From positions 310,001 through 374,000 of the forward strand of contig NZ_AP014821.1 in the NCBI RefSeq assembly GCF_001548115.1: a stretch of 64,000 bases of DNA, written 5' to 3'. Of this stretch, positions 17,857 through 26,365 are shown piece after piece. Numbering within the stretch: the stretch's first letter is position 1; each line of letters opens with the position of its first letter. The notes under the pieces were generated by a model. It worked only from the letters and a program-made list of their open reading frames with translations, did no database searches and had not been told where the DNA came from. The position numbers and the translations under genes were made by a program. This DNA comes from Geminocystis sp. NIES-3709. Lineage in GTDB: Bacteria; Cyanobacteriota; Cyanobacteriia; Cyanobacteriales; Cyanobacteriaceae.

Positions 17857-18807
17857 TTAGTTATCTATTTGAACTTGAGCATTGCGTCGCCACATTTCTG
17901 GTTTAATACGACGTAATGCAGAACCTTGAAAACGTTGATCCCATTCGAGGGGAGTCATCTGTGCTATCTCCGTTAATGTTGGGTTAAGATTAGCAGGGTA
18001 CGGAAAAAAATCAGCTACATCCGTTACCTTTGCAAATCTCTGATTCCAAGGACAAACATCTTGACAAATATCACAACCTGCTACCCAACCATTTAATTTG
18101 GAAGTAATTTCTGGAGGTAAATTTGCTTGACGATTTTCGATCGTATGATAAGCAATACACAGATTTGCATTAACCACAAAAGGTTCAGTAATAGCCTGAG
18201 TGGGACAAGCAGATAAACATCGAGTACAAGTACCACAATGATTAGTATGAGGTCGATCGGGCCTAAGTTCAATATTAGTTAAAATTTCTCCTAAAAAAAT
18301 CCAACTACCATAGTCTGTAGTAATTACATTACCATTTTTTGCAACCCAACCAATTCCCGCTTCTTGTGCCCAGAATTTATCTTGAACTGGACCAGTATCT
18401 ACATAATACCTTACCTCAACATTATTACTTTGTTTTTTTAACCAATTAGCTAGGGTTTTCAGTTTTTTTGTCATCACTCGATGATAATCCCTCCCCCAAC
18501 CATAACGAGAAATTTTAGCCGTGTTAGGTTTTTGGGAATGTTGATGAGGAGTATAATAATTTAAAGCTAAAGATACGATCGATTTTGCTTGAGGCCAACA
18601 TTCAATAATATTCTGTCGTTTGGGATTATTCATCCATGCCATTTGTGCTTGATAACCCTTATCTAACCATTCTTGAAGTCTTTGCTTATTTTTTTCCTGT
18701 TTTTCTATATTATAATTCACAGTAGTAACACCGACTTTATGAAATCCGATGGTCAAGGCTTGTTCTTTAATTTCTTCTGTAGTAACAATACTTTTAGAAT
18801 TAATCAT
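17857..18807 (-). CDS. queG: epoxyqueuosine reductase
   Basis: A 316-residue cobalamin- and Fe-S-dependent enzyme that makes queuosine in the tRNA wobble position from epoxyqueuosine. Two 4Fe-4S ferredoxin motifs are complete: CGTCTRCLSACPT and CDICQDVCPWN with the further Cys in NANLCIAYHT. The catalytic Asp region YYVDTGPVQDK and the GWVAKNG segment are present. Slightly short compared with forms carrying a HEAT tail. ATG at 18807. The upstream terminator (18921-18938) isolates it from psb30. Confidence 0.95.
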   Translation of the reverse strand: MINSKSIVTTEEIKEQALTIGFHKVGVTTVNYNIEKQEKNKQRLQEWLDKGYQAQMAWMNNPKRQNIIECWPQAKSIVSLALNYYTPHQHSQKPNTAKISRYGWGRDYHRVMTKKLKTLANWLKKQSNNVEVRYYVDTGPVQDKFWAQEAGIGWVAKNGNVITTDYGSWIFLGEILTNIELRPDRPHTNHCGTCTRCLSACPTQAITEPFVVNANLCIAYHTIENRQANLPPEITSKLNGWVAGCDICQDVCPWNQRFAKVTDVADFFPYPANLNPTLTEIAQMTPLEWDQRFQGSALRRIKPEMWRRNAQVQIDN

Positions 18808-18911
18808 CGGGGCTAAAAACTATAATGGTTTTAAAATAAATTGCAGTTTTTTTATAAAATAAAATCTATTCAACTTATATATTCTCAATATTAGTAAAAA
18901 CTTAATAAAGC

Positions 18912-18940
18912 ACCGAAAAAGCCCCCTTATTCAGGGGGAG
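18912..18940 (-). terminator. terminator downstream of psb30
   Basis: Minus-strand CCCCCTGAATAAGGGGG followed by CTTTTTCGG forms a compact GC hairpin with a T-run, about 45 nt after the psb30 stop. It should prevent readthrough of the highly expressed photosystem gene into queG. Confidence 0.8.
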
Positions 18941-18984
18941 ACACTTTTTCCTTTTTTATACTTTAATAAAAGTACATTAGTGAA

Positions 18985-19116
18985 CTATAAATCTCCACGC
19001 AAAGCATAGAGAATGAAAACGATAACAGGACCAGCAATTAAAATGAAACCAACAGAGGTTAATTGTAAAATAACTTGTAAATCTAAACCGCTAAAAAGAT
19101 TGGTAATGAAATCCAT
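18985..19116 (-). CDS. psb30: Photosystem II protein Psb30 (Ycf12)
   Basis: A 43-residue single-helix membrane protein. It starts MDFITNLFSGLDLQVILQLT and continues with a helix containing VGFILIAGPVIVFILY, ending ALRGDL. The QLT...IAGP..IFLL..RRGNL pattern matches the Psb30/Ycf12 subunit, which lies at the periphery of Photosystem II near cytochrome b559 and PsbJ/K. The start has a good Shine-Dalgarno (AGGAG, 6 nt from ATG). A strong terminator follows. The gene is short and easily missed by automatic calling. Confidence 0.88.
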   Translation of the reverse strand: MDFITNLFSGLDLQVILQLTSVGFILIAGPVIVFILYALRGDL

Positions 19117-19255
19117 ACTTACTCCTAATTTTAAACTGACGATTTTAAATGTTTAGTCATAAATCTAACAAAATATATGATACTAGGAAAGGTTGCTTTA
19201 GTTATCGTCAAAATCAGCCAAAATTTATTAAGTTTTGTTACAAATCTTTTTGTTT

Positions 19256-19603
19256 ATGAGTCAGTGGCTTTGTGTTAATAACTGTGGTGCTTGTTGTAAT
19301 TTAGATCCAGTCGATCGACCAAATTTAGATGAATATTTGACATCCTCGGAACTAGAAGTGTATATGAGTATGGTAGGAGATGATGGTTGGTGTATTAATT
19401 ATGATCAAGAAACCAGAAAATGTCAAATTTATGACGATCGACCTCGTTTTTGTCGAGTGAAACCAGAGGTATTTTTAGAAAAATATGGTGTCCCTTTCAA
19501 CGAATTTGAAGAATTTGCTATTGACTGTTGCCATCAACAAATTGAGGGAGTTTACGGCGAAGATAGTAAAGAAATGATTAGTTATCGTGAACAAGTAGCA
19601 TGA
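19256..19603 (+). CDS. YkgJ-family cysteine cluster protein
   Basis: A 115-residue protein with the zinc- or iron-binding cysteine cluster of the CxxCxxCC type: CVNNCGACCNLDP at the N-terminus, then WCINYDQETRKCQIYDDRPRFCRV, then CCHQQ. This is the UPF0153/YkgJ family, of unknown biochemical role. ATG at 19256 is preferred over a TTG seven codons upstream because the cluster then begins at residue 6, as is usual. Single-gene unit. Confidence 0.85.
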   Translation: MSQWLCVNNCGACCNLDPVDRPNLDEYLTSSELEVYMSMVGDDGWCINYDQETRKCQIYDDRPRFCRVKPEVFLEKYGVPFNEFEEFAIDCCHQQIEGVYGEDSKEMISYREQVA

Positions 19604-19960
19604 GAAATGAAGAATTAGGAATTAGAAATGGATAATTATTGAGCCGCTAAGAGAGACTTTAGCTGTTAGCGTTGAAATAAATTTCAAGGTGGGTATTTTG
19701 AAAATGTCGTAAATCCCTTGAATAGTATTTCCTATTTTTACTAGAAATTCTCATTATGGAAATTTTAAGCTCTCAATTACATTTATTTCTATTAAAAATT
19801 TCTGTAAATCTTATTCATTCGTTTAAGTTTTTGAAGATGAGACGGATTTTGAGTCAAAAGGAGAATGAATTGCTGTATCGTCACCCAAATTCTCATAATT
19901 CATCTGGGATTGTTATATAATGGAAGGTTTAAAGTTTAACCAGATAAGAGAGAATAAATT
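19604..19960. other. 357-bp spacer before lysK
   Basis: No gene or known RNA is seen. There is a weak inverted repeat CGCTAA...TTAGCG around 19645-19671. The last 40 bp (TTGTTATATAATGG) contain a TATAAT-like element at about 19914-19919 that could be the promoter of the lysyl-tRNA synthetase gene. Confidence 0.3.
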
Positions 19961-21529
19961 ATGTTTTGGGCGGATAAAATAGCGGAATCATCGCAACAAC
20001 CAGAATTAGTAAACGATTCCAAAACCCCTTCAGGTAGAGTTCATGTAGGTTCAGTGCGTGGAGTTATTATTCATGATGTCATGTATCGGGCTTTAAAAAG
20101 GGCTGGAAAACCAGTTAAATTTACCTATGGGGTTGATGATTACGATGCGTTGGATACTATCCCCCATTATTTGGATAAAGAAAAATTTGCCCCCTATTTA
20201 GGCTATCCTCTTTGTAACGTACCTTCTCCTGATGAAAGTTCTTCCGATTATGCAAAATACTTTATGAGGGAATTTTTAGCAGTTTTTGAGTATTTAGGAG
20301 TCAAAGCCGAAATTTACTATTTACGAGACTTGTATCGTAGTGGCAAATTAAACCCTTATATTGATAAGTTTTTACGTCATGCTCAAGATGTCAGAGAAGT
20401 TTATAAAGATGTAAGTAAAGCCCTTCGACCCGATAACTGGTATCCTTTTCAAGTAATTTGCGAAAATTGTGGAAAAATTGCCACCACTAACGTTACGGAC
20501 TATGATGGGGAAAAAGTTTTTTATACCTGCAAAGAAGACGCTACAGATTGGGTTAAAGGATGTGGACATCAGGGATGGGTATCGCCTTTTGATGGTAACG
20601 GTAAACTACCTTGGAAAGTAGAATGGGTAGCTAAATGGGATTTAGTGGGTGTTACGATGGAAATGGCTGGAAAAGATCACTCTCAAAAAGGTGGATCTCG
20701 TGATGTAGCTAATGGTATATGTCGTAAAGTTTTGCATAAAAAACCGCCCTTTCATTCTCCTTATGAATTTATCTTAGTCAATGGTACAAAAATGAGTTCT
20801 TCTAAGGGTGTAGGTTCAAGTGCCAAGGATATGGCGGATTTATTACCACCTGAATTATTGCGTTTTTTAATGTTAAGAACTCAACCAAAAACTGTGATTA
20901 ATTTTGCGCCTAATTATGAGACGATTACTCGTTTATTTAGGGATTATGATAATTTGTTAAATGATTATGCTCAAAAATCAGAAAATAACGAAAATATTGA
21001 GTTAGATAAAACTTTATTACCTTTATTTTATGCCCAATTAGATGAAGAAATTAAACCTTATTATACGTTTGATATAAGCACTCTTATTTCTCTTTTACAA
21101 GTGCCTCATTTAGATTTAAAAGCAGAAATTATTAAGAGATCAGAACGTCCATTAAATGAGTATGATTGGGAAAAAATTAATCAACGTATTGCTGTAGCCA
21201 AAAACTGGTTAGAAAATTATGCGGATGAAGAAGAAAAATTGGTTATTTATTTCGATCGAGTTCCTGAAATTACGGCTAATTTAACTGATGAACAAAAACA
21301 ATATTTAAGCACCTTAAAAGATATTTTAACGATGGTGGAAAAATGGGAAGGAGAAGAATTACAAACGGCTTTATTTACAGCAACTAAACAATTAGGAGTT
21401 AGCCCAAATATAGCATTTCCTGCAGTTTATTATACATTTTTAGGTAAAGAAAAAGGGCCTAAAGCTGGTTATTTATTCTCTTATTTAGATAAAGATTTTG
21501 TTTTAAATCGCTTAAGTGAAGTAATTTAA
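19961..21529 (+). CDS. lysK: class I lysyl-tRNA synthetase (archaeal type)
   Basis: A 522-residue LysRS of class I, not the usual bacterial class II LysS. The HIGH-type motif is PSGRVHVGSVRG (about residues 23-34). A zinc-ribbon-like insert has CENCGK ... CKEDATDWVKGCGHQ, and the signature loop is MSSSKGVGSS. It charges tRNA-Lys with a Rossmann catalytic domain and an alpha-helical anticodon-binding cage. Full length, with no disruption. Class I LysRS is typical of archaea, spirochaetes and some alphaproteobacteria and is unusual for a cyanobacterium, so transfer is likely. Whether a class II lysS also exists cannot be told here. Confidence 0.93.
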   Translation: MFWADKIAESSQQPELVNDSKTPSGRVHVGSVRGVIIHDVMYRALKRAGKPVKFTYGVDDYDALDTIPHYLDKEKFAPYLGYPLCNVPSPDESSSDYAKYFMREFLAVFEYLGVKAEIYYLRDLYRSGKLNPYIDKFLRHAQDVREVYKDVSKALRPDNWYPFQVICENCGKIATTNVTDYDGEKVFYTCKEDATDWVKGCGHQGWVSPFDGNGKLPWKVEWVAKWDLVGVTMEMAGKDHSQKGGSRDVANGICRKVLHKKPPFHSPYEFILVNGTKMSSSKGVGSSAKDMADLLPPELLRFLMLRTQPKTVINFAPNYETITRLFRDYDNLLNDYAQKSENNENIELDKTLLPLFYAQLDEEIKPYYTFDISTLISLLQVPHLDLKAEIIKRSERPLNEYDWEKINQRIAVAKNWLENYADEEEKLVIYFDRVPEITANLTDEQKQYLSTLKDILTMVEKWEGEELQTALFTATKQLGVSPNIAFPAVYYTFLGKEKGPKAGYLFSYLDKDFVLNRLSEVI

Positions 21530-21531
21530 TA

Positions 21532-21687
21532 TTAGGTTGGGTTAAACAAGATAAAACTTGATGTTTTAAATTATTTTGTTGTCTGATATTCTTGTTAATA
21601 TCAAATTCTAATAATCTCTGTCAATAAGACTTTTTCGTCTTTACATCTTTGGGAGATTTTCCCTCCTAATTTGTTTAACCCAACTAA
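21532..21687. repeat. MITE-like element, family C
   Basis: A 156-bp segment bounded by inverted repeats of about 17 bp: TTAGGTTGGGTTAAACAA on the left and TTGTTTAACCCAACTAA on the right. It starts two bases after the lysK stop codon and ends 25 bp before the ureF stop, so it fills the convergent spacer and may act as a terminator-like hairpin for both. The interior has no ORF. Confidence 0.7.
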
Positions 21688-21712
21688 AAATTTCAGTAAA
21701 TAAAAGTATTTT

Positions 21713-22399
21713 TTAACTACGAAATAAACGAGTATATAATTGTTCGTGTTTAATACTAGCTAAAGATAAACCCCAACTGCAACTTGATAATTCTTCGTCT
21801 TTTAAAGATAAAATACTTTCAAATTGTTTACTTATTTCCTCATTAAGACTTAATAACAACTTTTGCCCTTGAGTTTGTCCCAAGGGAATTAATTTTATCC
21901 CAACATTAACTAAATTACTGATCCAATTATGAAGATAACCTAATAAAACATCTTCTATTTTTATATTCCAATGGGCGGTAATTATGCCGAATGCGATCGA
22001 GTAATTACCAGAAAGTTTTAAACTATTAATAACCTCTTGTAAAAATTCATCTTCTGAGTCAAAAGAGCTAATTAATTTTAATAAACTTTTGCCCATTTGC
22101 CAACTTTGTTGCCTCAATTCTGCGGTTTCTCGACTTGCAGTAAACCAGTTATTCCAATATAATAAACCATTCAAATCTCGGATTAAATAACATTGATAAG
22201 CTCTAACAACTATAGCAGACTCTATCCGAATTGAACCATATTTTAACTCATTTAATAACCAATTTTTTAAACTTTTATCATCAGTCAGGTGTTGATCTTC
22301 GACTAAAGTTTCTAAACCTTCAGAATAACTATAAGCCCCCAAAGGTAAACTAGAGTTACACAGTTGTAAAAGTAATAATAATTTTTTTGACATTAACAT
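21713..22399 (-). CDS. ureF: urease accessory protein UreF
   Basis: A 228-residue alpha-helical chaperone that, with UreD and UreG, delivers nickel to urease. Family blocks are LLQLCNSSLPLGAYSYSEGLE at the N-terminus, SRETAELRQQSWQMG in the centre, and a C-terminal segment LVNVGIKLIPLGQTQGQKLL. No other ure gene is in the window, which fits the scattered urease genes of many cyanobacteria. The start may be the first ATG (MLMSKK) or the Met two codons on. CGCAAAG-type repeats lie just upstream. Confidence 0.92.
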   Translation of the reverse strand: MLMSKKLLLLLQLCNSSLPLGAYSYSEGLETLVEDQHLTDDKSLKNWLLNELKYGSIRIESAIVVRAYQCYLIRDLNGLLYWNNWFTASRETAELRQQSWQMGKSLLKLISSFDSEDEFLQEVINSLKLSGNYSIAFGIITAHWNIKIEDVLLGYLHNWISNLVNVGIKLIPLGQTQGQKLLLSLNEEISKQFESILSLKDEELSSCSWGLSLASIKHEQLYTRLFRS

Positions 22400-22416
22400 C
22401 TAAAAAGAAGATTTAT

Positions 22417-22441
22417 CTCGCAAAGACGCAAAGACGCAAAG
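22417..22441. repeat. CGCAAAG-type tandem repeat
   Basis: CTCGCAAAGACGCAAAGACGCAAAG: an 8-base unit repeated about three times just upstream of ureF. The same motif recurs at 24611-24630 (opposite strand), 49198-49214, 57958-57994 and 60888-60922, always between genes. It is a dispersed intergenic repeat of unknown role. Confidence 0.65.
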
Positions 22442-22623
22442 AAATAAAAAGTATGATTATAAATTAATTATTTATAGCGTTTTTTATAATTATGAGGTAC
22501 ATTTTTTTATTGCCTCTTGCCTCTCGCTTTTCAACGACAATCTTTGTACCTTACTAAAACGGGAATTGCTATATTTAATCCTTGTTTGTTAATTATTAAC
22601 TATCATTAATGAATAAGTTTCGG

Positions 22624-22830
22624 TTAAATTAAATCTGCTTGATGAATAATAACAGCTAATAGTGCGGAAAAAACTGTTATTCCTGTTGCAACTAAAGGAT
22701 TTTGACCTTGACTAACCGCATAAGAAGTAATAATTCCAGCACCGATCGCAGCCGTCAAACCTGCACTTACTAAGTCTTTTTCTTGATTATTATTCATTTT
22801 TTGATGATATATATAATTTAAAAAACTCAT
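22624..22830 (-). CDS. small hypothetical membrane protein
   Basis: A 68-residue protein with a charged N-terminal third (HQKMNNNQEKDL) and two short hydrophobic segments: GLTAAIGAGIITSYAV and PLVATGITVFSALLAVIIH. I do not recognise a named family. ATG at 22830 is preferred because an AAGGTG Shine-Dalgarno-like sequence lies about 7 nt before it; an internal ATG at 22797 has none. It lies divergent from zwf across a 214-bp spacer with a HIP1-like palindromic repeat. Confidence 0.6.
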   Translation of the reverse strand: MSFLNYIYHQKMNNNQEKDLVSAGLTAAIGAGIITSYAVSQGQNPLVATGITVFSALLAVIIHQADLI

Positions 22831-22910
22831 GCTATCACCTTCTTTTAATTCCCATAACTATTTTTAAAAAAGATTAATGTTTTGCTATATTTCTTAACAA
22901 TAAAATTTCT

Positions 22911-22939
22911 CGATCGCCAAGGGCGGCGCTACGCGATCG
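22911..22939. repeat. HIP1-flanked GC-rich intergenic repeat
   Basis: CGATCGCC-AAGGGCGGCGCTACG-CGATCG: a GC-rich island flanked by CGATCG on both sides in otherwise AT-rich spacer. It resembles short palindromic repeats built on the cyanobacterial HIP1 octamer (GCGATCGC), here between a small membrane protein gene and zwf. Confidence 0.6.
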
Positions 22940-23044
22940 AATCCTAATTGATCATCTTTACAAAACTTTACCAATAAATAAGAAAATCAATCAGATTTTG
23001 ATAGAGAAACTAGAATGAAAGTGGTTGTTCAAAAACAGAATTAA

Positions 23045-24574
23045 ATGTTTACACTACAAGAAAATCCTCTCAGAATCGGATTAAAACAAGCCAAAACCCC
23101 TGAACCATTGATATTAGTCATTTTTGGAGCATCAGGAGATTTAACCCAACGGAAATTAGTACCGGCGCTATATCAACTCAAAAAAGAAGGGCGATTACCT
23201 GCGGAAATGACGATAGTAGGTGTAGCACGGCGAGAATGGAGTCATGACTATTTTCGAGAACAAATGCGGGAGGGTATCGAAGAATTTTCTGATGGTATTG
23301 GTAGAGAAGACTTATGGCAAGATTTTGCCGATGGACTTTTTTATTGTGCCGGAAATATGGATGAAGGGGAAAGTTATCAAAAATTAAAAGCATTTCTCGA
23401 AGAATTAGACGTTAGAAGAGGCACAAGAGGTAATCGAGTATTTTATCTTGCGGTATCTCCTAAATTTTTCCCCCCCGCCATTAAGCAATTAGGGGCAGCA
23501 AATATGCTAGAAGATCCGATGAAACATCGTTTAGTTATCGAAAAACCCTTCGGTAAAGACTTAAGCAGCGCCCAAGTATTAAACCGCATTGTCCAAAAAG
23601 TTTGTAAAGAAGAACAAGTCTATCGTATTGATCACTATTTAGGTAAAGAAACTGTACAAAATTTAATGGTATTTCGCTTTGCTAATGCCATTTTTGAACC
23701 CTTATGGAATCGCAACTATGTTGATAATATTCAAATTACTGTAGCGGAAACCGTTGGAGTTGAAGAAAGAGCAGGTTATTACGAAACCGCAGGGGCATTG
23801 CGAGATATGGTACAAAATCACCTATTACAATTATTTGCTTTAACAGCAATGGAAGCACCTAACGGTGTAAATGCCGATAGTATTAGGGGAGAGAAAGTAA
23901 AGGCTTTACAGTCAACACGTCTTGCCGATTTGAAAAACCTCGAAAAGAGTGCCATTAGGGGACAATATACCCCAGGATGGATGAAAGGAAAACCCATACC
24001 GGGCTATCGTGACGAAAAAGATGTTAATCCCGATTCTACTACCCCGACTTTTGTTGCTTTAAAATTAATGGTAGATAACTGGCGGTGGCAAGGTGTACCC
24101 TTTTATTTGCGCACAGGTAAAAGATTACCGAAAAAAGTCTCGGAAATTGCTATTCAATTTAAAGATGTACCTCTAACTATCTTCCAATCGGCGGCACAAC
24201 AAACTAATCCGAATATTCTCGCCTTGCGCATTCAACCGAATGAGGGTATTTCTTTAAGATTTGAGGCAAAGGTACCAGGTTCTGAATTACGCACTCGTAC
24301 AGTGGATATGGATTTCAGTTACGGCTCATCCTTTGGTATGGCAACTTCTGACGCTTATCATCGTTTGCTTTTAGATTGTATGTTAGGGGATCAAACATTG
24401 TTCACCCGTGCTGATGAAGTAGAAGAAGCATGGCGCATTGTGACTCCTGCGTTAACTGCTTGGGATGCACCATCTGCCCCCGATTCCATTCCATTTTATG
24501 AAGCTGGTACATGGCAACCACCAGAGGCGGAGTTTTTACTTAACCGAGATGGTAGAAGATGGCGCAGACTTTGA
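23045..24574 (+). CDS. zwf: glucose-6-phosphate 1-dehydrogenase
   Basis: A 509-residue enzyme that opens the oxidative pentose phosphate pathway, making NADPH at night. The NADP-binding motif is [16 protein letters not shown] (about 28-43), the substrate-binding and catalytic block is RIDHYLGKE (Arg194, Asp196, His197), and the second conserved block is EKPFGKDL. Length is standard. It lies upstream of opcA on the same strand (91-bp gap), the conserved cyanobacterial pairing; opcA is needed for full G6PDH activity and redox control. ATG at 23045. Confidence 0.98.
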   Translation: MFTLQENPLRIGLKQAKTPEPLILVIFGASGDLTQRKLVPALYQLKKEGRLPAEMTIVGVARREWSHDYFREQMREGIEEFSDGIGREDLWQDFADGLFYCAGNMDEGESYQKLKAFLEELDVRRGTRGNRVFYLAVSPKFFPPAIKQLGAANMLEDPMKHRLVIEKPFGKDLSSAQVLNRIVQKVCKEEQVYRIDHYLGKETVQNLMVFRFANAIFEPLWNRNYVDNIQITVAETVGVEERAGYYETAGALRDMVQNHLLQLFALTAMEAPNGVNADSIRGEKVKALQSTRLADLKNLEKSAIRGQYTPGWMKGKPIPGYRDEKDVNPDSTTPTFVALKLMVDNWRWQGVPFYLRTGKRLPKKVSEIAIQFKDVPLTIFQSAAQQTNPNILALRIQPNEGISLRFEAKVPGSELRTRTVDMDFSYGSSFGMATSDAYHRLLLDCMLGDQTLFTRADEVEEAWRIVTPALTAWDAPSAPDSIPFYEAGTWQPPEAEFLLNRDGRRWRRL

Positions 24575-24610
24575 GCATAGCAAAAAAATATCTGACACCG
24601 ACTTAAAATT

Positions 24611-24630
24611 CTTTTGCGCCTTTGCGAGAG
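24611..24630. repeat. CGCAAAG-type repeat (inverted copy)
   Basis: CTTTTGCGCCTTTGCGAGAG is the reverse complement of the CGCAAAGGCGCAAAG unit found at four other intergenic places in the window. It sits in the 91-bp gap between zwf and opcA, so it is probably transcribed within that operon. Confidence 0.55.
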
Positions 24631-24665
24631 TATAGACAACCCTAGTTTATTAAATATAAAAGATC

Positions 24666-26042
24666 ATGACAACACCATTAGTATCATTACAAGCACCGAA
24701 AGATGTTGATTTAGATTATATCGATCGAGAATTACGAGAAATTTGGCAAACCTACAGTGGTGTCGGTGACGGTTTAACCGCCACTAGAGCTTCTACTTTT
24801 AGTTTTTTAATTTATGAGCCAGAAGCTACACAACCACTACTTGCCTTGTTAGGTTTTTATACAGGCCCAGTAGATGGTATTGGAGGCCCTCGTACCACTT
24901 CAGCTATTAAAGCGGCTCAAAAATCTTATGGTTTAGAAGTTACAGGACTTTCATCTCCTAAATTGTTAACAAAACTTAGAGCCGAATTTGAGATTAAACA
25001 AGCGAAAGGCAAAATTGATTTAGCTGATTTAGCATCTGTCAAACAATATTCCCCCGATATAGAAGGGGCAGGAATTGCGGATGCGATCGCATCTATTAAC
25101 CCTTGTCGTATTATTACCCTATGTCCTACTACGGGAAAAGATGAAGGGGTAAAAGCTCAAGTTTCCGCCTATTGCCCTGTAAATAAACGTTCTGCTAATA
25201 GTTTAATCTGTTGTGAATATATCACTGTGACTGGGGTTTCTTCTGCTTTTGAAAGGGTTGGAGGTGTTATCTCAGAGTTAATGATTCCTGAGTTACCAAA
25301 ATTTATGTGGTGGAAAGCTGGAATTGATGAAGATTATCCCCTTTTTCAACGGTTACTTAGTGAATGCGATCGTCTCATTGTTGATTCAAGTACTTTTGTT
25401 CGTCCAGAAGAGGAATTATTAAAAATAGGAAAATTATTGGATAAAGATATACCGTTAATCGATCTCAATTGGGCTAGATTATCTGCATGGAAAGAGTTAA
25501 CCGCAGAAGCGTTTGATCCTCCAGAAAGACGAAGTGCTATTTGGGAAGTTGATCAAGTTACGATCGACTATGAAAAAGGTAATCCTTCTCAAGCCTTAAT
25601 GTATTTAGGTTGGTTAGCTAGTCGCTTAAATTGGCAACCAGTTGAATATAGCTATGAAGCTGGAGATTATAACATTACTACCGTTAAATTAATTAACCCT
25701 GAAGGCAAAGAAATTCAAGCAGAATTAGCTGGAGTACCGATCGCCGATTGGGGTGAAGTTTTAGGAGATTTAATCAGTTTAAAATTAACCTCTACTAACC
25801 TTGACGCTGATTGTTGTACCGTCTTATGTTCTGAAACAACGGGCTGTATGCGCATGGAAGCGGGAGGAGGCGCTCAATCTTGCCGTATTCAGCAAGTAAC
25901 TTCTTTAGCAGATCAAAGTACAGAAACGATATTAAGTCAACAATTACAACGTTGGGGAAAAGATGTTCTTTATCAAGAAAGTATGGTGATTACTACTCAA
26001 ATTCTTGAACTATGGCTTACTTATCACCTCAGTTCGACGTAA
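24666..26042 (+). CDS. opcA: glucose-6-phosphate dehydrogenase assembly/activator protein OpcA
   Basis: A 458-residue OpcA. It allosterically activates G6PDH in cyanobacteria and links it to redox state. The N-terminus holds a peptidoglycan-binding-like segment (PLLALLGFYTGPVDGIGGPRTTSAIKAAQ, about 57-90), followed by the conserved OpcA core (ICCEYITVTGV, PELPKFMWWKAG) and the Cys-containing C-terminal part (DADCCTVLCSETTGCMRMEAGGG). The last few codons (LSST and stop) lie inside a MITE-like repeat starting at about 26026, so the natural C-terminus may have been altered by a few residues. Confidence 0.96.
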   Translation: MTTPLVSLQAPKDVDLDYIDRELREIWQTYSGVGDGLTATRASTFSFLIYEPEATQPLLALLGFYTGPVDGIGGPRTTSAIKAAQKSYGLEVTGLSSPKLLTKLRAEFEIKQAKGKIDLADLASVKQYSPDIEGAGIADAIASINPCRIITLCPTTGKDEGVKAQVSAYCPVNKRSANSLICCEYITVTGVSSAFERVGGVISELMIPELPKFMWWKAGIDEDYPLFQRLLSECDRLIVDSSTFVRPEEELLKIGKLLDKDIPLIDLNWARLSAWKELTAEAFDPPERRSAIWEVDQVTIDYEKGNPSQALMYLGWLASRLNWQPVEYSYEAGDYNITTVKLINPEGKEIQAELAGVPIADWGEVLGDLISLKLTSTNLDADCCTVLCSETTGCMRMEAGGGAQSCRIQQVTSLADQSTETILSQQLQRWGKDVLYQESMVITTQILELWLTYHLSST

Positions 26043-26219
26043 ATAAAATTATTGGTGAAGGCAGGAGATAGGAGACAGTAAGAAGAATTGATTTAAACAT
26101 TAGTTAAATTGATTTTAGACAATGATTTACGCTTATTTAATTCTTTTAAATAAGTCAAATTTATTCTATTACTACTCGTAAGCCTTTATTTTTAAAGGTT
26201 TCTAATATCGAACTCAGGT
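26026..26219. repeat. MITE-like element, family A copy 2
   Basis: A 194-bp element with terminal inverted repeats ACCTCAGTTCGAC (left) and, read inward from the right, ACCTGAGTTCGAT: 11 of 13 positions match. The interior aligns with copy 1 at 1174-1339 in the same orientation (GGAGATAGGAGACAG, GAATTGATTTAAACATTAGTTAAATTG). The left end provides the stop codon of opcA. No ORF. The rest of the 26043-26365 spacer shows nothing else. Confidence 0.78.
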
Positions 26220-26365
26220 ACCTATCGCATTCCTTAATAAGAAAAAATATAATTTTTTTGTAACTCCCGAGATCAAAACAACATAGAAACAGTGAAGGAA
26301 AAAATTTGATAAAAGCCTTCAATAGTAGAACAATTATTTTCTACTAAAATTTAAGATCTTGGCAG

